The translations under genes and the position numbers were made by a program. Shown piece after piece: positions 45,701 to 57,700 of a stretch of 64,000 bases of DNA. Origin of the DNA: Galaxea fascicularis (taxonomy: Eukaryota > Cnidaria > Anthozoa > Scleractinia > Euphylliidae); contig OX419335.1 of assembly GCA_948470475.1 (NCBI GenBank), positions 35,999,297-36,063,296 on the forward strand, written 5' to 3'. The stretch's first letter is position 1. The number at the start of each line of letters is the position of its first letter. A model generated the notes under the pieces. The model saw only the letters and a list, made by a program, of their open reading frames with translations. It searched no databases and had not been told where the DNA came from.

Positions 45701-48700
45701 AGCTCAGAAATAGAGTCCTTCCTGAGGGGTCTATCTGATTCTTCTTGGGCCTTGAAGTTCCCTCATTGGGAAGCACCAAACCATCTAAGAATTCTGTGAG
45801 TTTTTCCACGTTTTCAAGGTTAAAATTCATATGAAGTGAGCGACCAAGCTCTACTGACACATCAGCTGCAATGTAAAGAGTACTTTGATGAGCATTAGAG
45901 AGTTTCAATCAAAGCGGAGGAAGACTGTATAAACACAGATTTCTCTAAGACATTCCAAGAAAACCTGTGAGGGAGAACGAACAAAAAGAACTCGGATTTG
46001 GATAGTTCATTACGCGACGCTAAGGTAGGTAAACATTTCCTGATATATAGGGTTTATTGTTATCATGATTAAATTGTAAGTAGTCTCTTGAAGGTACTCG
46101 TATGTTAGTTAACAATTTCACTGTTTTCACTCGATTGAATGCCCCGTCAACTTAACAAACTAGTTCATGATCACATGACATCTAACAATAAAACTGTTTA
46201 CCGCCAAATGCCATGACCGGGCAACACTGCGAAAACTATGACGTCAAACTATGACGTCAAATCTTCGCGTACCACTCTCCTACCGACGCAGCACCACAAT
46301 TTCTTAAGAAACTAACCCCCTTTATTTAAAAGTCTCACAGTCTGACGACAACGACGATGATGATAAGGATTATGGCGAACGTGACGATGGTCTTGGTGAT
46401 GGTGATAGTGCTTACGTTAGTGATGAAGAATAGTGCATGATAGCGATGCTGAGGGGAAGCGGAAAACGTTAGCATCGAAAGCGCAAAGCAAATGTCAATT
46501 GACCGGAGTATCAGCGTTTAAAGGGCATCATTACTCACCTGGACCAGACAGGAAATCCGTGACATCTACAGTGACTAAAGACGGTAAAATGCCACTGTGC
46601 GGATCAGGGACCCCAGGCCCACTCTTCAACCAAGCAACTGTGTAATCCGAGGAGTCAGGGAGTCGCTTGAAAACAGAACCTTACAACATAAAAACAAGGC
46701 ATCAGACATTAAAGGTTCTAGCTCATGATACGGCTGGCATATAGGAATATGTCTTAAAGGGCAAGTGTCCTGTCACTTGGATAAACCCAAAGATGAATTT
46801 GCAACAACGGAACCTTTACAACATTGTATTCCGTATTGCTACGAAGTACATAATACGCGCATTGAAACAACTTGCGGCTTTCTAAGGCTACAGATGACAA
46901 GGAGGAAATGCATTGCAACTTGAAAACGAGAGGATTTTTCACTGAATTTTTGTCATTTTGCTTCGAAAGAAACGCTACAGAATAATAACAGTTTCTTTTC
47001 CTTTCAACGAAAAATTTGAAATCTACCACTTACTCTAATTTGAACGCATTTATACAAGCATTTCTGCATGCCACAGTGGACCTTTGCATTTGCAGCCAGT
47101 GTCTAATGCGTATTAGTATCACCCTAGTGAATTAATACAAATCCTGCATTTTGATTGGCTACGCTACTGGAGGACTATTAGTAATAGTCCTTGAGTAGTA
47201 ATCGAGCTTGACGCTTTCTTTCGTTTTATTCCCACATAAATATTTGTTCAACTTGCATTTGCTAACTTTATTATTTCCTTTTCTGTCCGACTAGTTGGGT
47301 GATACTAAAACAATTAGACCCTTCACCCTCAAGGGCCACAACGCCACCTACCACGCTACATCTGCTACAAACCTTACCAGGTAATTCGGGGATGCCATTC
47401 ATCAGGGCAAAGGTTATTCCTGCCTTCTCACTGTTATTTTACTAACCGCAAACCAATTTTCTGTGACCATCGAGAACAAATCCTTTAGCAACAAAGCCAA
47501 GGATGCAGAAAAACAAAATCGAGATTTCTTATGATAGAAATTAGATTTCCCTGACTTGATACGAAATTCAGTGATTACCCCTGACCTAATGTCTTCTCTG
47601 GCATTTCCGAAACAAAGCAACCCCTCTATCTTGTTGATAATTACCACTCGTAGATGATGCTCCAGTGACACTGACATCAAAGCAAGACACCTGAATTCGT
47701 GGACCGCTAGTATGCGTGTTGACGATAAGAGCAGGATGAACCAGTTCAACCCGCAAAACAGGTTTAATGAGAACCGGTTTGCTTCTTCCGGAAAAACTTG
47801 TTTTAGTGGAATGAATTTCCTTCTCCGCTGGTTTCTCATCTCGGGGAATCCGGCTGTAAATTGCTATGGTAAGTTTCCTTCCGGTCAGGAAAACTTCCCA
47901 CGGGGCTTCCGTCTCAAATGTTGCAACGCTTTCCGTATTGTCTTGAATTGTTCCCACGCTAAAATGTGACATACCACCTCTATCTTTGCTAAATTTTGCA
48001 GTAGGTTCTGTGCGCCCGCTTTCAAATCCGCTATCAATCTTATCAGGGTTGCCTCCACTACTCCTCAAGGCTAAGGAAGCGTTGGTTGTTGTTTTTTCGC
48101 TCTCTTTTAAAGGCAAAACCATAGTACAAGCACAGAGGGCCGTCAGATTTTCAGCTGATAATGCTTGCAGAAGTTGGATCTGTCAGAGAAAGACGGAAAA
48201 CAATGATGTAGGCATCACGGCTAGTAGGTAACATCACAGAGGTTTCTATGTGGCTGGAGACTTCGAAAGATTGTGTTTTCGACACATAAACGTCAAAGAA
48301 TCACATGTCATAACAACAGATATAAATGTGGGAGTGGAAGAGGACAGACCTGTTCTTCCTAATAACCTAACGCTCTTCGGGATGAATTTTAGTGCAGAAA
48401 AAAAAATACTAAGAGTTGAGCAATTTAACTCTGTTGTGCAAACGCAGTGAGGAATGCGATCATCTGGGCGAATGCCGTCTTTCTGAGCCTGAATGATACA
48501 GCCGAAGACACTGACTGACCTTTCAAAATCCTAACCAAACTCATGAAAAGTGCTCAATCAATACAGAGTACCTGTTTCTTGTTAAGAAAACAATCCACAT
48601 CTGTGACCACGTTAAATTCCAAAGACCAACCGCAGACCCGGATGTGTTCAGCTACAGTAGCGCTCTTTACTGTTACTTGCTTTTCCACTGATATCGCGGG

Positions 48701-51700
48701 CGCTAGCACGATTCTGAAGTCGGAACCAGAGATGATTGGTGTGACGCGCACTTCCTCTGTTCCACGCCTAATGACGAGTTTCAAACAATAGATTTAATTT
48801 CACAGTAAACGCCACTATTTAAAAAAAAGGTGTAGAGGGAGCTTTCACAGTAATCGCATCGAAAGCAAGCCAATCACGCCATAACCTGTTTTCATATAAT
48901 CAGTAAACCAGAGTAGTTTTCTTCAGGGATTCGCGATCGTATGAAACATCGTGCGCTGCTTTATCTTTGTCAAAACAAGACAAATACATACACGCCTCAG
49001 TGTTTTCTATTTTTCTAACACCCTAACCAATCAATGTGTTCGAAAACAACATTGAGTGCGTTATACTTGCAAACTATTCCTTGAGATTTCCCACAAAATA
49101 AAACAAAATATACCGGCACAATTATAACTTAAAGATGTCATAAACCTTTGCTTTGGGATATTCCACGGACATAACTTTTCTGGTCCACTGAAAACCCCCA
49201 GACTTTGTTATCCTTGAGGTTAATTTATTCGTATCTAGTAAAAACATCGAAGGCAAATGAAATCATTCGTCTTTCTTTGAGTGGTAGTGAAATTCAAAGG
49301 CCTTGACAAAAAATGTCTTTCAATTCCTCCACGTTATGAGCCACGTGGCAATTACATCCCAACACATCTATAGATCGTTTTCACACGACGTCACGGCGGC
49401 CATGTTGGTGCACAAGGCTAACCTTCCGGGAATTGAACCCTATTTTTATGCAAATACTTTCTTTTGTTTCATTAAACCAATAAGGCCACTTGTTACGTGA
49501 CTGAAAAGGATCTATACTAACCACATTTGTGTGTTCCACTCCAGCGCGGGATTCTGGTCTACAGCTATCCCTACTCGTTCCGGTCCTTCATCGTGTTTTA
49601 TGGTCCCACAAAGTTGTCCCCAGCTCCCACTCCACACACCAAACCCGCAAAGGTCGATCTGGTACTGAACATCGTGAATATCATAACCAAGAGCCTGTCG
49701 GGAGCTCCGACCAAACTTACGAAACTTCTCGTAAAACTCGCGATTTAAGACCGTCCGCGAGTTTGGATTATCAGGGTGAGGAGAAGCGCTAACTGTTGAA
49801 AGCTGGATAACAGTCATGTCCTCCCGAAAATGAGGTGTCGTTGTCCCTTCGACCTCTTTGCCAGCAGACTCGCTAGGAATAAACAGCCTCAAATTTCTCA
49901 TATTTACAAACAACAGAGGTAGGAGTTCAATATTAACAGTAACCCTTTCGGTCTTGTCTGCTTGTTCTTCCTTTGGCAAAAGCACAGCGTCCGTTTTTTC
50001 ATTGTCATTTTCTATTTGGGTCATGAATCTAAACTTTTCAAGCAAGCTCAAGTCAAACGTGTTTAACGCTGCGACAATAGCTGGACACCACAGCACAACA
50101 TCAAAAGGTTGGATGTTCACACGGATCTCGTGTTGGTCTTTGAAACAGTCCTCCTCTTTCCCTGGTTTGTCAACAGAAGAAGCTTTGCGTCTTTTTAAGT
50201 GCAGGGATGCGCGTTTGTACATGACCGTGAGAAAGCCATGCGGTCCGTGACCTGGGATCTCGCGGCGACCGCTGGACGAACGCCTCGTGGATGCGGTAAG
50301 GAGAGACTTGGATGAGATGATGTCATTGCAAGAGAACAGTACTCCATTAAAACGGCCATGCATCCAGGAACCATCAGCACTGCGTAGAGAAAGTAGAAGT
50401 ACTGAATCAAAAGAGTCCAAAATCACATGGGCTGTAAAAACAGTGGCCAAGGTAGGCAACTCCTTATGGGAGCACAATATCGGGGAGGGAGTAAGTTTCA
50501 AATTTGTTCCACAATGTTTTGTTTCACAGTTTTACCTCAAAAGTTGTTGCACATCTACATTCCGCTTAGGATGATATTTTACTGTTAGAGGTGAATACAC
50601 GTTGCGAAGTGTTGTGTGAACATGTCGCGTACAAGGACCGAGATTCCTGTGGCTTCTTATAAAAACTTTACCAAAGTTACAATGATAACTAAAAATGTGC
50701 AAAACAAGTCCAAAAAGCTTGTGAATATGGAGGTCAATCCATAATTAAAATGTTCTACGAATATATGAGGCAAAAGGCAATAGGCAACCTTGGTTTGTTT
50801 CAAAGATCATGCGAGGATGATATAGTAGCAAAGATCTGTTCGTCTCCCCATAATCTCCAGCAACTCCTAGACGTTCCTTTGAGATACTCAGTCGAACTGT
50901 GGTGAGGAACTCTTATCAGCTGAAAGTCGATTACACGTCTTACAACTCGTCCAGACTAAACAAATGAAACCTCTTCGCACTATCTTACCTGTGAGTAAAG
51001 TGTGAAACATTGAGGGCTCCGACTTTGTACTGCATCTGTAGCATGGTATCTACATAGTCAATAGAAGCTGTCAAATCCTCCAAAGCTGTGCTGACGCAGA
51101 CAGCAGAGTTATCGACCGCTGACCGACTGTACACATTCATTATGACGCGCGGCAGTGTCCATTGCAACCACAATGAAACTCGTATGGGACTTGATGACTG
51201 AAACAAGAGATGTTCTTATTACAAGGAAGAAAATCATGGTTTTGCACAAAATGCCGGGAGTTAATGAGCGCTGCTTGTTTAACTTTTAGGCCGTGATGGT
51301 TTTAGTCACCATTTTGAAAGCATTAAAAGTTACGCACAACACATGAAACGAGGAAGCAACAACCCAATAATGGACTCCTTGGATGTTGTCGCTTTGAGCG
51401 TACGGTTTCATACATATTACGTTTCTTCTTCTGTTTAATTTGCCCTCGAGATCCACGTACCTCGAGAGGTTAAATTTCACCCCAAGTTTTTCTTGTCATT
51501 AATTCTCACACACACAAAAAAGACTGAGAGGCAACCTCTAATTAACCCTTTGACTCTCAAAAGCGATGTAACTTCTTATCATATCAATACATTGTCCAGC
51601 AGGCAGGTGAGGAGAATAGACAAATTTATCAGCCAGGGTGGTATCTCGATATAACCCCAAAATCTCCTAACTAATGTACAAGGAACTGTATGGAAGATTG

Positions 51701-54700
51701 AAAGGAGAATTAATGATCAGATCTAAGCCCTGGTATACACTTTTATAGTACAATACCTGCTGAATCTGTGAAAAAGCTGTTGAAGACACACTCTCGGAAG
51801 GCAAACTCTCGCATTCCACTCGTTCCATGCCGGATGACGAAGAGACGGATTTTGTCCGTTTGAGATCTGGGGCAGGTGTTGGCGGAACGGAACCGGGTAC
51901 ACCGGAAGTAGCATCGAAGGAAGAGGTTTGGTTTGAGAAGCACGTTAACAAGAGACTCTCTAGCAGGTTAGCTAAAAGCTGCATCTACAAAGTACGCAAA
52001 TAAAACACCTTAAGAAAACTCCAACGGAAAAGCTGTTGAATTGTTTAGCACTCGTTGGGAAGAAAGGGGTAATAAGCCCCCTTTCACATTAACGTTCTCC
52101 TGAAAATACCCATAAAAGATCTATACAAATTCTCAACGCTTTTCAAAACACATTCAGGGCTCAAGACCAACTTTTCAGCTTACTGGCCCAGTGGCTAGTG
52201 CACATGTTTTGTGCTAACATTTTCACTGGCCAAAATGGCTAGAGAAGCGCAAAACCTACTAGCCAATTTAAATGGAACTTTTACTAGTCTGTGGCTAGCT
52301 GGCTACCGTTAGTCTCGAGCCCTGCACATTGTTATGTATGGTAGGCAAACCACTGTTTAAGTTGTGACGTGTGAAGGGACGAAAAAGATACGACACGATA
52401 TGTGCACCTGGAAGATTTAGTCATTTTTGGCAAAAATAACAAAGAGAATGCCAAGTGAAGAAAAGGTCCAGCAAGTAACTAAAAAAAACCCGGTCCAAAA
52501 TAATCTGCTTTCAGCTTGTTCTCGCAAGTTGAAGTGCCCGAGTTCACACCATAACTCTGTCACTATAAATCAACGACACCTAATGAGGCTCCGCAACTCA
52601 GATACCTGTTTTCGAGAACAGCTGACTTCAATAGGTTGAAAATCCGTGTGAACGCAAAATCCAAGAGTAGAAACCCTGCGGCCTCCAGCGCTTGCTGGCT
52701 TGAGGAACTGGGAAGGAGGCAGAGGAGGGGAGCTGGGAACAGAAGAGGTCCGCGCTGACGCCAGTACAGCGGTAGATGACACTTTTGACAGTAAGTAGCG
52801 TGCCACAGGTTGATACTCGCTACCTGTCGGCGTGGAAAGCTTTTTCACGTGAACTGAAAACACGGCAAGATTTTCTGCTTGGAGCGTCCATGGAAGTGTC
52901 TCACGCCGTGTTACTTCTCTGTGGCGTATCTTGACTGGAAGGGATTGTCTCACCGACATGGGTTCATGATTTGCGCTGTGTAGCTTAAAGCTTGGAAGGC
53001 AAATCACTAACGTAGGTGGGAAACAGTTGTTGGTTGTCTTTAAGGCCTGTATGGAGTAGTTAAGAGCTATATCGCTAGATTTGGTGTCGTGTGTGAAGTG
53101 CTTCTCTGGCATGAAGACAGCCACACTCCTGAGGTCCAGCTAGAAAACAAAATTTGAAAGAGCCGTTGTCCTTGTTGCCAGAAACAACAATTTTACCTAA
53201 GCAACATTAACACAAGAAAGTTTGATAAACATTTTATTTTAAGGGTCGCATACATTCTAAGAGTCACACTGTGCCTTATCTGCTCGTACCAAAATCTTAA
53301 CACATGCATACGAACGAGTTTGTGCATCCAAGTAAACTTAGGAAACCTAAATCACACGAGAATAGCTTTCACCAAAACTTACGTTCCCTCGATGAGTAAC
53401 ACATTGCAATATATACACTGTTACTTCCTTTCAATTTTTGTGAGTGTATGGGTGAAATTTTCAGTGAAATCATTCAACGAAAAGCTTGTAAGCGATTTTT
53501 GGCTTACAAGCTTTACGTTTTATGTCGTTTATTGGGCTGTACAGTGTGGTTGTAACCGTTACGTGAATAACGTTAAATGTATTCGAATTAAATGAAAGCA
53601 GCTGAGTCATTCTGTATTTCTGTTTGCCACTTTACTTGGTTTACGTTTTCTTATAAACTAGGTTTGGCCTCTAACAACCAGGGCCCGAGACTAACGGTAG
53701 CCAGCTATAGCCACAGACTAGTAAAAATTCCGTTTTGGCTGATAGGTTTTGCGCTTCAATAGCCATTTTGGCCAGTAAAAGTGTTAGCACAAAACATGTG
53801 CACTAGCCACTGGGCTGTTAAGCTGAAACGTTAGTCTCGAGCCCTGTACAACGTTGAATGGTTTTGACATGAAGACTATTTCAGAGTTCAACTCCCTTCA
53901 CTTTTCCCTTTTGATATTAATAAAAGACAAATAAAATTTTAAGGCAAAAAGCAATGGAAAAATAAAAACACGTATCCGTCTGATCAACAATTCTTTCAAA
54001 TCTCCCGTACCTGGAGCTCTGTGGATGTAACGAAGGCCAGTTTGTCGTAGAGCCAAGTCTCAAAAGCTCTTCTTCCATCTACCGTCTCTTGAGCGCTATC
54101 ACTTGCTGGACTCCATTTCAAAGGAGATTCATCATTACTGGTGATTTTTTCTGCCTTGGCAGGAGAAGCAACTGATCCATAACCTGAATATTAAAAGTAT
54201 CCTTGGTCAATGTGGATGACGTACATGAATCCTTGGTTAGTTACTCTTTAATTCCTAATATTAAGGGAGGCAGGATGGCCGAGTGGTTAAGGGCGCTGGA
54301 TTTCAATGCGGTGACCCGGGTTCAAATCCCGCTCTGACCACTAGCTGGTGTTGTTCTGGGTAAGTGCCCGGTTCAACTCCTCGGTCATCCTTGTAAATAG
54401 CCAACTGGTCTGCCTCCCGCCAGTTGGGATTCTTATCCTGTTACGTTTATTTGAATTATTTGTTTCATGTATTTGCTCGGCCCCACTAGCCTTTGTGCTA
54501 AATAAACTGCCGAGGGTAATCTTTCATTATTATTATTATTATCAATAATCATGCGAATAAACCACTTTCATAAATGGCAAAGGATTTATTATTCTATTAA
54601 TCTATTCCCCTTACAATTCTCGCATAGTTTGTATGTTACATGTAGGGAGAATTTGCGTTAACTCAACTGATCTCTGGTGATCATTTCCTGTATTCTCATG

Positions 54701-57700
54701 CTCTGTATGCTTAACGAACTACTGACATGGTAAGGGGAAGTGAGATGGTGGCTCACTATTGGGACGTGAAAGGTTGAGCCGCAGTGACACAGAGGTTAAA
54801 TTGCAGATAACGCACCAGCAACACCAGAGCAACGCCATTTTTCGAAAAAGTTGCATCGCCAGCTTGAAATTAAATGTAATGAAAAAAAAAACGTTCTCGC
54901 TTCAATTTTGACTGTGGAAAATACACCTGTACATGCAAACCGCCAATAACCTCTTCCTGCTTACATGTACCTTACAGTAATTATTTACCTCTCGCGAAAG
55001 ATTTCTTTCTAGGCGTGGTTGCAGATGGTGTCCTAGTGAGGGACTGGTGCCTGGTGGAATTAGTCCTCTCTCGTTCTGCTTTGTGGCGCGGTGACACTGT
55101 TGGTGAAGGAGACTGGTACGACACCCACTGATACAACAGTGGATCAAGGGACAATGTTATTCCCTTTAGATGGAAAAGAACTAAGCCACTCCCATGATCA
55201 CTACACTGAGGCAGGCCTGAGGAATAAGCACAGACATTGAAGCTGAAATAATTATCATGGTAACAAATTCAAAGTATCGTGAAACTACCAAATACATGTA
55301 GCTAGCTGTCTGACTTGTTGTGGTTAGTCTGCAATGCTCACCTGGTTGTGTCACGGGTTCACCAGCCCTGACAGCACCCTGTGGCACCTGCACTGTGAAA
55401 CTCAGCACAGGCCCTGTGCTTTCAACAATGTTTTCCTGCAGACGAGTTGACTTGAAGAGGTTTCCTGTGTACATTTCAGATGTGTCTGATGGACCTTCAA
55501 TTAACGGTGTTATTTCACTGTTCCCAGATCCAGCTACGAAAAACAGTTCTGAGGTTTGAGGTTTGAAGTGTGTTCAGGTATTTAAACAAGTCCAACTTTC
55601 AATATAATAGGTCTCAGTACATGCTCAGTTTAATGTTGGGCCGAACATCATTCTGATTAACTGATTCAATTACAAAGTAACCTGGAAACATGCATGCAGG
55701 TGCAAAAACACAGGTCACAGGTTAGAAAACCCTCACCTAACCCCAACCCTAACCCCAACCCTACCCCAAACCCAACCCTAACCCTTAATCCTAATCCTAA
55801 CCCTGATCTATGACCTGCGTTTTGTACCCACAAAACTGTAGCCTTTTGAATATAAATATTGAGCATTCATGTCCTCCTGTGACAAAAAGGTCCCATCATG
55901 TGAATTCAGTTGTAACAGGTGACACACTGGTTTACCGGTACATGTTCAAGCTTTACTTACAGCTCTGAATCTGATTTCATGTTCAAACACAATTTTCAGT
56001 TTTTTTCAAACACCTTCTGTTCAAAATTAAAATTAAAATTAAGTTAGTGGTATTCAGTGTTGTTCAAAGAATTTTCCCATTTTGATCAACCAATTTCACC
56101 AAGACAAGGTTTGCAAATCAGTGAATAAAAACTACTTGTTGACCGCTTGTGGAGACTACTGTTTGAACCAAAAACCATGAACACTTTGATTTCATTTTGA
56201 CATCTCCCATTACGCATTAACCAATCAGAAGCGACATGAAACCACAAACTAATTACAGTAATTACTGTTCGTGGAAACACAATAGCATTCCATATTATTT
56301 CTAGTGTTCATGGTTTTCGTATTTTCACAGTAAAAGGCTGGTGAACTAAATCAATAGAGTTTGGCTGTTGGGTAAGATACTAACATGTGGACTTCAAAGA
56401 AGCAGAAATGGCTCCAACTGAACCACTTGCACCAACTACGTTCTGAGTTTCACAACACTGAATTTCGATGTTTGACACTCTGAAGTGAAGCTCCTGCTGC
56501 ATTGGAACTGTCTCTGGATCTATAATAAGTGAAAGCAAAGGGAATCTAAAGTAATAAACAAGACCATTGATGTCCAATCATATGTACTAGTAATTAAAAA
56601 AACAAGTGCTCTCCAAGTACAGAGAAATGTTATACTGTCAAACAGCAATGCAGTAAGAAGACAATATTCACATTATCTAGCCAATCTAGTGTTACCAGTG
56701 GTAATGTTTCATATATAGCTATTATACCTAAGAAGTATAGAAAAATGATCAGACGGTCACTCAAACAAGTAAATATGTAAGAATATGTACACATATGCAA
56801 ATTCCAGTGTTACAATGCTAACTGTTTGTAGTTAAATCTGGTCAACCATCACAATAACTAAAGTCTTGCATGACTTCAAAATAGAAAGTTGTAATTATAG
56901 CAGAGTGAAACACCGTCATTGCCTACCATTTGGGAAGAAGACACTGTGAATTAGTGTTTTTGAGGCTGGAGCCAGTTTTCCTGCATTAGTAGTGCTGTTG
57001 ACCCAAGACTCTCCAATATAAGAAACAAGAGCAAACTGTGGCTTTGTGACATGGAACTGCCAGCTGGGGACTTCAACATGAATCTCTGTCTTGAGAAGGT
57101 CTGTTCCACCCCTACCATACAATATCAGAAAATCTTACCAATTATTATATCTCTCAGTTAGTATGCGTGCTGTGATTTAGCAGGCAGTACTTCACTGTAC
57201 GGCCCGATAAATTTGAAAGATTCCTTTTCCTTGCACCTGATTAACCTCAGAGATATAATTAATATCTTACTAACCTCCTTTCCTTGGTGCGTACTGTAAG
57301 TTACGGATCCTCGTTTTTTCCCGATTTATAGCACATGCGTTTCGCACTTGGGCTATAAGCGAATGGAAAAAAACTTGGTCTGTAACTTACAGTACGGACC
57401 TTGAACTCAGTAGTAAGAGGTATGTATTGTCTGACAGCTAGTCTATGCATGAATTCAGTAACAAAGCAGTACTGAACATATTGGAGTTCTTAAACCCTTT
57501 GCATCCAAAATGTGACCAACATTTAGCTTTACCTTAGAATATCAGCAGAGTGTCAAGTATGCAATGCTTTACAAACTGAATCTGTTTGTGTGTTTACAAT
57601 GGACAGCCCTCAAGAGAGCATTGCCTATTGGCATCGGCATACAAGATAGCAGAAAGCTACCAGTTTCATGTTTTTAACAGTCACTTCTACAAATATAAAA

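Larger units (their letters stand above)
43427..48179 (-). other. VPS13B: VPS13B exons 17-22 (residues 1745-2205)
   Basis: Exons: 47645-48179, 46539-46679, 45575-45865, 44434-44543, 44062-44120 and 43427-43674. Exon 17 contains DKIDSGFESGRTE (human GAQDSGIGSD region). Exon 18 has PDSSDYTVAWLKS and VDVTDFLSGPG, which joins ADVSVELGRS in exon 19. Exon 22 contains QISVGQEHVTCLSLL (human QVFWGQEHLNCLVLL). Exons 20 and 21 are short and poorly conserved. They were chosen because acceptors, donors and phases fit and the sequence roughly parallels human, so treat their boundaries as provisional. Confidence 0.78.
48572..54183 (-). other. VPS13B: VPS13B exons 11-16 (residues 1012-1744)
   Basis: Exons: 54011-54183, 52606-53139, 51757-51984, 50989-51197, 49522-50379 and 48572-48767. 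Exon 12 (534 nt, phase 0/0) holds TLVICLPSFKLHSANHE and FCVHTDFQPIEVSCS. Exon 14 has VSLWLQWTLPRVIM and LEDLTASIDYVD. Exon 15 carries GHGPHGFLTVMYKRA, QPFDVVLWCPAIVAAL and DVQYQIDLCGFGV. Exon 16 has GWSLEFNVVTDVDCFL. The exon 15 acceptor was chosen at 50380 because only CTACGCAG fits phase 2 and joins THSADGSW. Confidence 0.88.

Noticed and set aside
49858..50250. Plus-strand open frame of 130 codons
   Set aside because: It is the antisense shadow of VPS13B exon 15, which carries clear family similarity on the minus strand.
54266..54345. Functional tRNA-Leu/Ser gene
   Set aside because: A and B boxes are present, but the variable arm is degenerate and the head is fused to a SINE body with an ATT tail.
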